A stretch of 64,000 bases of DNA from Procambarus clarkii (taxonomy: Eukaryota; Arthropoda; Malacostraca; Decapoda; Cambaridae): assembly GCF_040958095.1 (NCBI RefSeq), contig NC_091208.1, positions 16,485,267-16,549,266 on the forward strand. Direction: 5' to 3'. A model generated the notes under the pieces. The model was not told where the DNA came from and did not search any database. It was given only the letters and a program-made list of their open reading frames with translations. Every line of letters begins with the position of its first letter. Positions within the stretch are counted from its first letter, which is position 1. The position numbers and the translations under genes are program-made. Positions 44,700 through 60,078 of the stretch are shown here, piece by piece.

Positions 44700-45699
44700 C
44701 CCCATACTAGCAACTATACTCTTAGATCTAGACCTCTCGTTTCAACCGTGCACTTACCACATGTCCATTGGTTAGATGTTAACGAGGATATCTCTCAAGA
44801 TGATAGCTTGTCACATGAAGTTTTCATCTGTTCCGGACCTTCAGTCAGAGCCAGAGTTGTATAGTGCTCTGGATGAGCAAGGTGTAGATATCCGCAGAAT
44901 TTATAACTGAGTGCACTCTGCAGTTATTCTGTTTATTTTGAAAAAAAATAAAAATAATTTGCAATATTTCTACCACATGTGTCTTATTATTACCATTATA
45001 TATAATGTATAGTTTTTCTGAACTTTATTTTGTTATAAATTAGATGCCATGTTAAGTCTACTACCATTTGTATTTTTACAGTGCTTGTCATAAGAGTTCA
45101 TTAATGTTCTAGCAACCTCATTGAGGCCAGTGAATCCTGACTGCTATCACGCAGATGTTAGTCTTCTTGTTCCAGGTCTTGTATATAGCTTGTAAATATA
45201 TGGCACATTAAATATATTGTACATTGGTCTTGTAAATATATTGTATATTTCAGAAAAAAAAGAGAAAAAAAAATCATTATCTATCTTGAAATTTATTTGT
45301 GGTTCTTAGGTCAGAACTTTGTTCCATTAATGTAATAATTGTTTAATTTTGTATGGTTTTCAAGCACATGCTATTGACACATGTTAATAATTTTGTTTAG
45401 GCAATACCTTGAGTTGTATTGTTCATATTGATCAGTAGACATAAACATGTTCTTAATACTCTGATTTAATCAAAGCATTGTTACCATGATTTTCACCTAT
45501 TATGATGAATTTTTTTTTGGTGCATATATGCCGAGTTGTTAGTATTACGCACACCTGATCTTCTTTCAATGTTTTATTATACAAATTTCACATGTAAGCC
45601 ATTATTGAATGCCACGAGGTCCTTTCAGTATCATTGTAACTATATAGCTAGCCAGAGCTTGTCGACAGGGGTCGTCGACTTGGTAGTGTGTCCGAGCGG
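44700..45699 (+). other. 3' noncoding part of gypsy element 2
   Basis: ~1 kb between the pol end and the 3' LTR, without clear genes. A weak purine tract precedes TGTTATA. Confidence 0.6.
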
Positions 45700-45933
45700 T
45701 GTTATACTCAAATTCTATGTCAGTTGAAATATAACCAATCACAGGCAAGTAGGCCTCTGATGTCATGCAGACAGAGGAGCATCAGCATGCTCCCAGCAGC
45801 CTCAGTTCTCTCACAGACCCAGAGTAAGGTGGACCTCGGTTGGCCAGATATATACCTTGTTGTCTCGGTCAATAAATATATACAGAAGCGACTACCGTGT
45901 CTACATTCAACCCGAACAAGGCAAACGAATACA
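45700..45933 (+). repeat. 3' LTR of gypsy element 2
   Basis: Starts TGTTATACTCAAATTC, ends near GCAAACGAATACA. It is followed by GCGAATAATT. Confidence 0.9.
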
Positions 45934-48840
45934 GCGAATAATTATGTTCAACGCATCAACCAACAAAATATGCACTCAGACTAAACACCTTTCTCACCCA
46001 AAAACACAATTAGAGGAGGAGGAGTTCCAAGAACATCTGGGTAAAATTATACAGTTTCAAGAGCAAATAAGTATAAATCCATTATCCAAGTCAGCCTCAC
46101 CCAAATTTGTACAACCAGAAATTGGACAAGTCTCAGATAATTTATCCACATTCTCTGTTGATTCTGAAAATCCAATATCTTCACTGTAACCACAGTGAAG
46201 ATGGTTATAGTGATGGCAACAGTGTGCACACGAAGTAAAGTTGGTTACAGTGATGATGGTCTTGTGGTGTAGATGGTACCAGTTTATGAATGTCAAGTGA
46301 ACATTATGATGGTTATAGCCATCATGAACGATGATTATACACTGTTGAAGATAATGTACATGTGGGTCGTCTGTAGTGTAGATAGTCACAGTGACGAAAG
46401 TCATCTGTAGTGTAGATATAACCTCCGTCGTTCATCCGAGCAACGCAAACACAAACACATACATACACAAACTGCCTACTGAACCCGAGAATTATCTACT
46501 ATATGCTACAGTATACTCCCTGTTCCATGAAGGGACAGATCTGTTCCATATACATCAATAACCCCTCACAGTCAGGAAGAACGAACACAAATAATATTTT
46601 CTCATAATTTTAAAGAGCCAAACTTCTGATAACTTCTGAAAACATTTTGTTTATGCTTTATACTTTGTCTAAGTGCATTTTAAGTTATTTGACTCTATAT
46701 CATGATGGCTGCCAGAAATCATTATTTTCAGCATTTCAAAAAAACTTTGAAAATTTAATGCGTCATAAATATTTATATTATATAGTAAATTTTAACTAAA
46801 TGCTGTATCATCTTCCATACACAATTTTCTCCATTTTGGTTCACAGATTTATGTTTCGGATATACAATTAATTTAAATACTTATAAATCATAGCCTTCTT
46901 TGTCGATATTTGTAAAACAAAACATTATTCAGTTGCAGAATAACGACTTTTCAAAGAATAAGTTAAAACACATTATTCACTTGAAGGGCCACACGAAATG
47001 CTCGTTCACAGAATGTGACAATTCATTTGTCACATTTTATCACATGGTTTCACCTCGTATGTATAAGGTGAAACCATGCGATAATTATTATTATAATATT
47101 TAACTGCTTGAACTAATTCCAAATAAAAACAGTTGGACAATATGTTGCTTCACCAAGTCATTAAAATTTAGAGGTATGTTTGAAGGGTTTATCTGAAGAT
47201 TATCATCTTGTGCATGGTGTAGCAGACTGACGTTATTGTAATGACGTTACAATTTCATACTGATGTAGCAGACTGGAGATATGTTCCCAATATTTAGTTT
47301 GTCTTAGGTTCACAATGAACTAAATTGCATTGTCACATACTCCTGAAAATTATAGTCGTCTTAACTCAACCTCATGTCACAGTATTTGCAATGTTGATCC
47401 ATTATACATGTCTCACAAACTTTCTATAATCAACAGGAAATGGCTGCCTTAGTTGCCTCGAGCAATGAACACACTAATTATTTGTAAGACTAATAAGAAC
47501 TCCAAGGCTCAAGAATAGTTTGCTGGAGCTTCAGCTGAAGTTAACAACATACTGGTGTTAACAACACTATTCTATAATCAACCATGGCATCGTAAGTATA
47601 TAAATTTTCATTCAAAATTTTAATTACAATATACAATATAATAAGTTTTATAAATATGGTTTGTATGTTAGACGAGCACTATTCAGCATATCAAAATATA
47701 TGAAGAAAAGTATCTAAGAGTTATAGTGATTAATATCTTGGACCCAAGTAGGTTGTGAATTGAGGCTTTATAAAATGGGCCCAAGAATTTTAGACGTCAG
47801 TGGCAGAATTTTCCAATTCAGATCAGATAAAATTATTCTTGCTGTGAACAGTTTGCTTGTGTGTTGCTCTAGATTATTGAATATAGTTTTGGTCTCCATT
47901 TTTGTGGAAGGTGTCCAGCGCCGAGCGACTATGTTAGCGCTCCTGGCTAAGAAGGTGATCATATGATGAACACCTTTTAGAAGACTTCAGTTTAGTCATG
48001 CAAGGTGGGGAATGAGGTTCGTCCTCAGTTTACTTTTCAAAAATCTTAGTAACTAGCTCGAAACAAGATGAATCCATCCAATGAAGAACTACTTGCAATG
48101 TCGTTAGTAAATACCTGTCAATTTATCGCGTGCCAACTTCCCACGGACTGGTGAAACCTCCAACAAAACTAATTTTTAGATAATTCTCGCCTTTATCTCT
48201 ACTAAGAAAATTCTCACTAACTTTCATAGATCCTTTACTGACTTAGACTACATGCGTATGTGTGAAGTATTAAGGCCCAACAATACACGAGGAAAGTAAT
48301 GAAAGTATTTATACAAGAGAAGATGGACAGACTGCAAAACAGTCGTCTGCTCTAATATTTGACTCGGTGGAATCCTGTTTGAGTTTCTGGAGCAAAAACA
48401 CAGATTGGCAGGGACTTGCTGGTGTTCAGGTGGCAGCAGTCAAGAAGACGCACCTGCTGCTACTGACAACTTTCTTCCATTTTATTTATGTCTTTATTGT
48501 CATAAAACATTTTCACATATACAGACTATAGAAAAGTACACCAAGACAACAAACCTATACCCAATGATCACAAAATACAGCTCTAGGACAATTATGCATG
48601 TGCATCAACACAAGTAAGGTGTACTAAAAAAAGAACACCATAACACACAACATAGAATACACATTTTAACTCTGACAATACACACAGTAGTACCCTAACA
48701 TAGTGAATGCAGTGAAATTTAAAGGGAATAAATACAAAAGGAACAGTTGAAGAAGATAACACAATATGGGAAATAACACAAAGTAACATTACGGAGTAAA
48801 ACAACCAAAGTGACAATATAAAACAAAAAGACCAAAGAAC
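45934..48840. other. No recognised gene; imperfect repeats and a hairpin
   Basis: 46190-46440 has imperfect GATGGTTATAGTGATGG-type repeats. 47043-47078 is a small hairpin (CATGGTTTCACCT, 10-base loop, AGGTGAAACCATG). The rest is AT-rich DNA with short frames of no evident meaning. Confidence 0.45.
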
Positions 48841-49800
48841 ATTGTACACACAGCAAAAAAACACAAAACACAACCCAACATCATACATATAATACATGGA
48901 GCCGGAAGGTACCCCCCCCCCCCCCAGTCGTACACACATAAGAGCACAAAGAACAACACAAGCACACAACAACACCATGCAACAAGACAAATGCACTCGC
49001 ACACAACAAAATAACAGACAACCTACCACCACAAGAACCCCAGCCCCACAAACAGTACCAAGGGAACCATCATACGGAAGTTGAAATGGGGGGTTGACTC
49101 ACCGCAACAACAATAAATATGGAGAACACAAAAAAGGAAAATCATAGAGACACCCAATCGCAACCGAACACCATACAAAAAACAGAAAAACACGGCACCG
49201 ACACACCACAGACCCCTAACCGGTGCACAACCTAGGACACAGAACCAGGATCCACCACCGCACTCTCACCCACCAACCCCAATAAGCACACAAAGTAAAG
49301 AAGCCACACACCTGAGAAAGACCCAACAACCTACAACAAGCAGGCACTCCCCACATACGCCTCCATAAACCAACTATCAAAACAAAATCGGAAACGTTCG
49401 CTGCAACCACCACATAGTATAGCACAGCCTACCCCCTTAAAAACACAATATCTGGGTCACACCACACCCTTTCCAGCTTACCAACTTACAAGCAAAAGAC
49501 ATAATCCAAAACCAGCACCCTTAATGTATTCTGAATTTTTCTATTCCACCTAGGAAACTACATGAACCAGAAACGTAGCATATCCACCCACATCTTGGGA
49601 TCACAAAAGGCCACAATGGTATCCCTCAACCAGGTCACAAGCCCCATCACCCATTTAAAAAATTAAACTACATGAAGTTGAAACTCACACTCCCCAAATT
49701 GAAAGCAACCGTCAGAGTCTGCAAGACCCAACATAAATAACCTGGCATTAGAAGGCAACGTCTCATGCAAGAAATGAAATATCAATTCCCGCTGCTTCAG

Positions 49801-50748
49801 GGGGCATATTCATGTAAATTAAAAGTGGTTCAATTTGCTTATAAATTTATTTATGAAATGGTTATAGAAAGGGCTGCAACTGGTCCAAGTTTCACCATCA
49901 CACCCTAAACAGAAAAGGAGAAAAAAAATACACAACGTATTATGCAACGAATTTTCAACATTTTCAAATAGTTTCAGGGAACACATGTGTCAACTAAAAT
50001 CATTTCTATAACACTCAGATATTAAATTTAGCACATAATAAAGGATTGTAGTGATCAGTTTTATCAAAAAAGTGTTTAGTGCAATAATATAATTATTCAA
50101 AGTTACCCTTCCAAAAATATGCAATATATGATGTTTATAAATTTTTATAAAATCAACAAATAGACTTTCGACTAAAATGTCTACTAAATGCTGTAGAAAC
50201 ACAAACTCTACATATAAGGTGTAATTTGCATGTAAATTGATTAATAAATGAAAGCTCTGAAGTACTTTGAAGTTGTAAATTACTTTCCTGAGTAAAATAA
50301 AGATCCAAGTTCGGCCACCTGTAGCTGAGCTTGACTTCTACAGATTTCGTTCATAATTGGCACCCTTGCAGATAGGCATCCATTGAGCAAGGTGTGCAAG
50401 TTTCATGCAAATCCCTTGATAACAAACGAAAAAAAAATTGACAAAAAAAAAGAGAAAAAAAAAGAAACAATTTTTTTTTACATAAATATATTGCACATAC
50501 ATATTACAATTATTACAAGAGTTTGTGCTTTTACAGCACATAGTAGACATTTTAGTTGACACATGTGTTCCCTGAGATTATTTGAGAATGTTGAACATTC
50601 GTTGCATAATACGTTGTGTATTTTTTTTCTCCTTTTCTGTTTAGGGTGTGATGGTGAAACTTGGACCAGTTGCAGCCCTTTCTATAACCATTTCATAAAT
50701 AAATTTATAAGCAAATTGAACCACTTTTAATTTACATGAATATGCCCC
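49801..50748. mobile_element. 948-bp foldback element with 6-bp target duplication
   Basis: Long inverted terminal repeats (>200 bp): GGGGCATATTCATGTAAATT at the left and its exact reverse complement at the right end. Flanked by CTTCAG at 49795-49800 and CTTCAG at 50749-50754. The interior (~50250-50340) has no frame. Joining the two flanks restores continuous LINE sequence. Arms are near-identical, so the insertion or a conversion is fairly recent. Confidence 0.9.
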
Positions 50749-51704
50749 CTTCAGGGCGATATACGGTCTGTGCAACGTGACCCAAACATCCCCCCCCCAG
50801 GCAAACAATAGGTACAACCTTTCTACCCTGTGACTCACCTGACCCAGAAGTGCCCTATACACCTCACAACAACTGAAGGACATAAAACCAGAAACCTACA
50901 AAGTGCCCAAAGAAGGAGAATCGCACATGAGTACACTGGAAGAGCAACAAAAGCCACTTCCCGACAAACCTCCATCCCTATCAAGTAATTAATCCACATA
51001 GAACAAAAAATACAAAACTAAGGAGGTTTGAACCCCCCCCCCCCCCTCCCCAAACCCGAACCCTATACGAAACGACCCCCCTAAAACCAAAGCTAAACGA
51101 CTTGACATATACATCGAGAATACCAACCCCCACACTCCACCACCCCTCATATATAAAAATTATCGGCGAATTGGGTGGTAATGGCCATACCCACAGATAC
51201 CAAAAGACCACACTCCAGAGCACGAGCACGAAGTTTGTCCAACAGGAAACAATGAGCCAAATACCAGACACGAGACAAACACCTTGCAAGTTACTGCTAT
51301 TGCCTGCTGATATATGGTTAAGACCTGCTTAGACAGCATCCAAACTGCCTCCCCACCTCTGCATGTGAGACAGCATCTCATATAAAACCCCAGCGTCTGC
51401 TTCTACATGAACAAAAGTGATCCCCAACACACAGACAGACTGTACAACAGGAAACCAGGACCCCTTCCAAAGACACCCTAGAAGCCCATCTACCCATCCC
51501 CATGATTCATGATTTATCATGTTTGACGACAGCTCCCGTGACTAACTCAAAACGGCGCACCACATCCTGAACACCAACAGCCGAACCTTCTGTAGGCCTC
51601 AAAGACTACCTTGCCATCCACATATCCCACACACCTTGAAGACGAACCCATTTGGTAACCTCCGAGAAACACTAGAACTACAAGCTTTTAACGCTTGAAA
51701 AGAA

Positions 51705-51857
51705 TAAGCGTTTCTTGCCCGAAACGCTATGCGTACTAGTGGCTTTTAGGTATTGTATGTACTAGATCTATCTTTTAAATTTCAAAATGATGTTTGTAAC
51801 TCATCTTCAATGTATGTACCTTTACCTGAATAAAAAATCTAAATCTAAATCTAAAGG
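51705..51857 (+). mobile_element. LINE 3' UTR fragment
   Basis: GCCCGAAACGCTATGCGTACTAGTGGC, then the same TGTATGTACCTTTACCTGAATAAA end as the LINE at 35998, with an AAATCT-repeat tail. Inserted in the Tx1-type LINE. Confidence 0.8.
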
Positions 51858-53416
51858 TTCCTGAAAAATAACATATAGGATTATCGGACAGAGGGCACCC
51901 CTGCCGATCCTATAGCAAAATAACCCGTTGACACTAACCCAACTGCCACACCCCTGATACATCATGCAAACCCAATCCACAAACCAGGGGGGGGGGGGGA
52001 GGATGGGTAACCCAAGCCGCTCCATGACCCACAACACAATGCTAATGGGAACCCGACCAAAAGCTTTCAACCAGTTCCAGATTGATCATAACTGCTGGGA
52101 GAGGAGACTCCGACATATAAAGGAGCACATCCCTGAAAATGGTATTACAACAAATCAATGTCCTCCCATGACCCCACAAAATTGTTCCCCAGACACAATT
52201 CGACCCCCACCACCAAACGAAACCTACCAACCAACAACTTGGAGAGAAATAAATAATCATGATATAGAAGCATTATTGGGCGCCATTTCGAAAGGAAGTG
52301 CAAATCCGCAGGTTTCGGAAGCAGCCGCACAATACCACTATCCTGCGTAGCAGCCAACGACATACTCTCCATACAAACCCGGATTGCCTCCATTAAATCA
52401 GAACCAATGATTTCCCAAAGAGACATAAAACTTCGCCGGGATGCCATCAGACCCTGGAACTTTCTCTTTGCGGAAAAGAGCGCACAACATCCCAAACTTC
52501 CGAACGACCAACTTCCAGAACTAGACCGAGACAATCTACCGACGACAACCAGAGGAACGATACGGAAGAAAAAAAATTCTCCAAATCCCGATCCTCTCCA
52601 CTGTCCGACTACAATCCCTCAAGTTTCCGCCAACATAAAGCAGAATCCCATTCATGTTAGACCAACACCGACCCATCCAGCACATGTAGCCCAGACATTA
52701 CAACAGACTCGTGATCCACCTTCTCCTTCCGCAGCAAAAACCGCGAAAGATGCTCGCCAAACAACATCTTCCCCAACCCCAGCCTGCATATGATGCACCC
52801 TCCCCTCAGCAAACTTCTGCAACCCGCGAATCAGATCTTTACACAATAAAATATCCATGAACCTATCAAACCTCCGATTTACCAACTCATACAAATGAAT
52901 CACCTCGCCTGTAGAACCTGCAGTAACCATACCTTCCTCTTTACTAAGGCAATGAACAACTTCGTACACTCGCCCTTACACCAGTCAAAAAGATAAGGAA
53001 ACCAACGTTTACGGGCGACCAACACAGCCCACCTCTCCCGCAATCAGTCACGAACATCAGGACACTGCAGCAAACTACAGTTAGATATCCACCAACCCTG
53101 ACCAACACGCACTTGGATCCGAACCCCAACCTCCACCACTACCATACAATGGTCCAAGAAAGCAATGGGTACCGTCCAACCCCTCCCATTAATGAACGTA
53201 AAACCTATTTAGACGAGAAAACTAACCACGAGATAGAAAATTAACTCCAATGCACCCCCCTGAACCACAGCCGCATCCCTAAAACCACAACACTGAAGAG
53301 TCTCAATCAACGAATGGGACACATTAGTAGGCAAGAGACTACTACTGGCTCTCACGGACGTGACAGCAGTAGTCTCCCAAAAAAAAACCATGGCACGCAT
53401 ATCATAGTAGTGTAAA

Positions 53417-53502
53417 GTGCGACTACGACCGTGCGCACCAGCTGTCAGGTGGCACTCCCTGGAGTGCCATCCGACAGCTGGTGCGCAGGTGTGTAGTCGC
53501 AC
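53417..53502. repeat. 86-bp hairpin
   Basis: Arms of ~42 bp with few mismatches, GTGCGACTACGACCGTGCGC at the left outer edge and GTAGTCGCAC at the right. The loop is 2 bases. It lies at the edge of the Tx1-type LINE and a GC-rich unit whose start (GTGTGTAGTCGCACAGGTTTT) recurs imperfectly at ~53642. Confidence 0.85.
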
Positions 53503-55689
<2,187 letters not shown>

Positions 55690-55690
<1 letters not shown>

Positions 55691-56930
55691 CGTTTGAAAA
55701 TGTATGCAAGTCTAGACAAACTCCTATAGCCCTTACATTCTAACACAAATAAAATATTAGCACACGATTGCATCGCATTATATCATCATTAAGTAACGTA
55801 GAGATCAACTTTCTGGCTGTTGTCCGAATATCATTATTGAAATGTGAACTCCATTTAGCCAAACACAATATCTCCATTACATCTCATAGCATATGAATAT
55901 TACGGTATACCAGTTTTAACCCTCTATAACACAATGTAACATAACTTTCTACAGACCAAATATCGTTTTTAAATGAAAGTATGACTTAGTCCTTATTCAT
56001 TACATCTCTCACCATATAAAATATTGGCGTCTACCCCTTTTAGCCCTCTGTAACACAATGTAACGCAACGTAACATAACGCAAATCAACTTTTGCAGACC
56101 AAAATGTCATTTTGAAACGGAGAGTGAGGGATTCGTCCTTATTCATTACATCTCTCACCATATAAAATATTGACCTCTACCCCTTTTAGCCCTCTGTAAC
56201 ACAATGTAACGCAACGTAACGTAACGCAAATCAACTTTTTGCAGTCCAAAATGTCATTTTGAAACGGAAAGTGAGGGTTAGACCATCTCCATTAACTCTC
56301 TTACCATATAAATAATTGATGGCTACCCCTTTTAGCCCTCTGTAACACAATGTAACACAACGTAACATATCGCAAATCGACTTTTTGCAGTCCAAAATGT
56401 CATTTTTAAATGAAAGTATGACTTAGTCCATCTTCATTACATCTCTCACTATATAAAATATTGGCGTCTACCCCTTTTAGCCCTCTGTAACACAATGTAA
56501 CGCAACGCCGCGTAACGCAAATCAACTTTTTGCAGTCCAAAAGGTCATTTTGAAACGGAAAGTGAGGGTTAGCCCATCTCCATTACATCTCTACCATATA
56601 ATTAATTGTTGACTACCCCTTATAGCCCTCTGTAACACAATGTAACACACCGTAACGTATCGCAAATCAACTTTTTGCAGTCCAAAATGTCATTTTTTAA
56701 ATGAAAGTATGATTTAGTACATCTCTTACCATATAATATTGACCTCTACCAGTTTTAGCCCTCTAACACAATGTAATGTAACGCAATCAACTTTTACAGC
56801 CCAAAATGACATTTTTAAATAAAGTAGGACTTAGTCCATCTCCATTACATCTCCTTCCATAAGAATATTACGGTCTACCAGTTTTAGCCCTCTGTAACAC
56901 AATGTAACGTAACGGGGAAAATCATCTTTG
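55690..56930. repeat. Satellite-like array A, ~140-147 bp units
   Basis: About eight units, each recognised by CCCTCTGTAACACAATGTAAC at ~55919 (variant), 56049, 56189, 56336, 56480, 56625, 56757 (variant) and 56887. Each is followed by CAAATCAACTTTTTGCAGTC and CATTACATCTCTCACCATAT. Units are 80-95% alike by eye and mutually diverged. Confidence 0.88.
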
Positions 56931-57990
56931 TCGGATGAGCAAATAACATTATTGAAAATGACATCCGTGTTTAGCCATTACATCCAAACACAAGAAAAAT
57001 ATTACCGCTTTTCTTGAGAAACTTATATGTGGAGATCATATCTCCAGAGTCCACACAATAAGCCACACATCACACATCTTCTGTTTTCAAATCGCAGCTC
57101 GCATCTAATTTAATGTTATTTTTTTTTTTTCAGAAACTATGTTTTTGAGATTGTGCTCAATGTCCGCAATTACTATTCGTATCATCAAACTCCTTTCAGT
57201 CAACAAAATTCACATTTCATATCGCGTGTGTAGATTAGAGAGAGAAGGCAAACATAGCGTGCAGCTAGTCAAAACTTATCATAACAGATATGATTTCACA
57301 GAGTTTTTCAACCTTTGCCAGTTTTTTCAATGTTATCTCTTCACTCGTGCTAAGTGAGTCAGACAAAAATGTGACATTTCATTTCATTATTAGCCATGCA
57401 ATATGCTATTAGCTAGGTAGTCAAAACATATAACAAGCGTTATTTCACAGGAATTTTTTTCTAGCAAATATGCTTCCTTTAAGCAGTTCAACACATCAAA
57501 CACCAGCAGTCTGCGAAATTCCCTTTAGTCAATAATCATCCTTTACAGTATTTCTTGACTAGAATAGCACTCCAAAACATAAGTGGTCATTTTTATTCTC
57601 ACTGTCGCACTATAGTCAATAATTTGTTTCGCAGAGTGACAAGTTATGCATAGTGACGAGATTTCATGGTGTGCATAGTTTAAGAGAGTTCACACTGTAT
57701 TAATTACGGTCATGGATATCTTATGTTATGTTTATGAAGACCATCTCTTCTTATTTTTTACCATTTTCATGCCCCACAGCTTTACAGTCTTCTCTTATTC
57801 TTTTTCAAATAAAGTTTGCTTACTGTTTTCCAGTAGATCGGCCTCACATTACATATATTAATCAATTTTCAAATTCAGTTCAGTTCTTTTCAATATCGCA
57901 GCTTTGTTGCCCCCACAGCCCGTATCTAGTTCAAGACCTCTTATTATCATTGTCATTAATACGGATATCATCAACCACGTATTGGATGTC
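56931..57990. other. Spacer between the two arrays
   Basis: No gene recognised. A 72-residue frame at 57139-57357 has no domain. Confidence 0.4.
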
Positions 57991-59508
57991 TCTGTCATTC
58001 AGTCATCAACGTAGTATGTGTTTAATGAACGTGAGAATCACTTCATGTGCACTCATTTTAGTTTAGTTTTAAGTTTTACATCTTGAATTAATACTGCTAT
58101 TGGATAGCTCAGACATTCAGTTAACATCTCAGTAAGTGAAAATCTTTTCATGTGAGCTCATTTTTAGTTTAGGATAAGGTTTTTCCATCGTGAAATGCTA
58201 TTATCAGTAACCAGGTATGGGATGACACTACCATTCAGTTTACATCTCAGTAACTGTTTACTGAACATTGTTATCCATCCATGCAACCTCATTTTTTAGT
58301 TTTAAGTTTCTACATCGTAAAAATAAAATATTACTATCACCAGCAATGTATCGGATAGCTCAACCATTCAGTTAACATCTCAGTAAGTGAAAATCTTTTC
58401 ATGTGAGCTCATTTTTAGTTTAGGATAAGGTTTTCCATCGTGAAATGCTATTATCAGTAGCCAGGTATTGGGTGGGTGGACCATCCAGTTTACATCTCAG
58501 TAACAGTTTACTGAACATAGATATCCCTCCATGTGACCTCATTTTTAGTTTAAAGTTTCTCCATCGTAAATAAAAATAAAATATTACTATCACAAACCTT
58601 GTATTGGCCTGCTCCGGCATTCAGTTTACATCTCAGTAAGTGTTTACTGAATGCAAAATCGCTACATGTGTGGTCATAAGGTTTTCTCATCGTGAAATGC
58701 TATTATCAGTAACCAGGTATTGGATGACACTACCATTCAGTTTACATCTCAGTAACTGTTTACTGAACATTGTTATCCATCCATGCAACCTCATTTTTTT
58801 TTAGTTTTAAGTTTCTACATCGTAAAAAATAAAATATTACTATCACCAGCCATGTAACGGTAGCTCAACCATTCAGTTTACAGCTCAGTAACTGTTTACT
58901 GAACATAGACATCCCTCCATGCGAGCTCATTTTTTAGTTTAAAGTTTCTCCATCGTAAAAAATAAAATATTACTATCACAAACCATGTATTGGGTGGGTC
59001 AACCATCCAGTTTACATCTCAGTAACAGTTTACTGAACATAGATATCCCTCCATGTGACCTCATTTTTAGTTTAAAGTTTCTCCATCCTAAATAAAAAAT
59101 AAAATATTACTATCACAAACTTTGTATTGACCAGCTCTGGCATTCAGTTTACAACTCAGTAAGTGTTTACTGAATGCAAAATCGCTACATGTGTAGTCAT
59201 TTAGTTTAAAGTTTCTCATTCTTAAAATATTACTATCAACATCAACCATGCATTGGCCGGCTTAGTCTTTCAGTTTACATCTCAGTAAGTGTTACTGAAT
59301 GCAAAATCGCTACATGTGTGGTCATTTAGTTTAAAGTTTCACAATCTTTAAATATTACTATCATCATCAACCATGCATTGCCTGGCTAGTCTTTCAGTTT
59401 ACATCTCAGTGAGTGTTAACTGAATGTGGAAATTATCACGTGTTAGCATTTAGTTTAGTTTCAAGTTTCAATTAAATACTAACACCATCCCCGTATTGGA
59501 CTGTCGGG
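57990..59508. repeat. Satellite-like array B, ~115-137 bp units
   Basis: About 13 units beginning CATTCAGTTTACATCTCAGT at ~57997, 58114, 58231, 58366, 58483, 58619, 58734, 58871, 59008, 59141, 59266 and 59392. A typical unit has TTTACTGAAC/TG, then CATGTG..CTCATTTTTAGTTT, then AAATAAAATATTACTATCAC. The last unit begins the palindrome at 59509. Confidence 0.88.
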
Positions 59509-59729
59509 CATTCAGTTACACACTCGGAGAGTGTTTACTGAACGTCGAAATCATTTCCTGTAAGACCGTTTTTTACTTGAACCCGTCTCCACTCTAAACC
59601 GGACCTCCGGTCCAAGTCAGGACCGCCGGTCCTGACTGGTTTGGAGTGGAGACGGGTTCAAGTAAAAAACGGGCCTACAGGAAATGATTTCGACGTTCAG
59701 TAAACACTCTCCGAGTGTGTAACTGAATG
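59509..59729. repeat. 221-bp palindrome ending array B
   Basis: The left arm starts CATTCAGTTACACACTCGG; the right arm is its reverse complement ending GTGTAACTGAATG. Arms of ~105 bp with few mismatches. The middle is GC-rich (CCGGACCTCCGGTCC / GGACCGCCGGTCC). The outermost bases equal the start of the array B unit. Confidence 0.9.
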
Positions 59730-59752
59730 CCCTAAATGCCCTAAATGCTAAA

Positions 59753-59876
59753 CTTAGGTTAGGTTAGGTTAGGTAGGTTAGGTAGTCGAAAAACAATTAA
59801 TTCATGAAAACTTGGCTTAGTAGGCAAATCGGGCCTTGCATATTAGGCTGAGAAGTGCGTTCTGGCTACTAGGTAC

Positions 59877-59879
<3 letters not shown>
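59753..59879 (+). mobile_element. TTAGG-core MITE, right half
   Basis: AGGTTAGG repeats and the right TIR ending GGTACGAC, followed by (AT)n. The left half is absent. Confidence 0.85.

Positions 59880-59954
<75 letters not shown>
59880..59954. repeat. (AT)n microsatellite
   Basis: Right flank of the half MITE. Confidence 0.97.
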
Positions 59955-59957
<3 letters not shown>

Positions 59958-60078
59958 GTACCACCACTGGTTTAATTAAAGGGACCCACATCCTCGAAGA
60001 AGAAAATAAATAGTGTTCAGAGAAGACCTTGTGGATTCTCACTGAATACTTTAATCTTTTCCTCTCCTACCACCCCTA

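Larger units (their letters stand above)
35991..45933 (+). mobile_element. Ty3/gypsy element 2, young, with nested LINE
   Basis: Plus-strand LTR element. The 5' LTR is split: TGTTATA at 35991-35997 and the remainder 37855-38082, with a LINE in between. The 3' LTR is 45700-45933. The two LTRs differ by three substitutions and one 1-base gap over ~222 aligned positions, so insertion was recent. The PBS at 38083 starts TGGTAGCAGCAGTGGGA, whose complement resembles a tRNA-Leu 3' end. Domain order gag, PR, RT, RNase H, integrase (standard Ty3 order, unlike element 1). Several frameshifts, and the RT motif C reads YLDN. No target duplication was seen at the outer ends. Confidence 0.88.
48850..53410 (-). 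mobile_element. Decayed L1/Tx1-type LINE
   Basis: C/A-rich on the plus strand. Minus-strand pieces: KPADLHFLSKWRPIMLLYHD with SLWEIIGSDLM upstream (52145-52534), and KAFGRVP, MYQGCGSWVSVNG, ILYVIFQEPL (51852-52070), which match the Tx1/L1 RT palm. Further downstream, 49660-49794 gives a FHFLHETLPSNARLFMLGLA-type C-terminal segment. All heavily broken. It is interrupted by a foldback element (49801-50748) and by a LINE tail (51705-51857). The outer limits are approximate. Confidence 0.68.

Noticed and set aside
48592..49032. 146-residue Cys/Leu-rich membrane protein on the minus strand
   Set aside because: Composition reflects a C/A-rich repeat region; no homologous pattern, and adjacent to LINE relic sequence.
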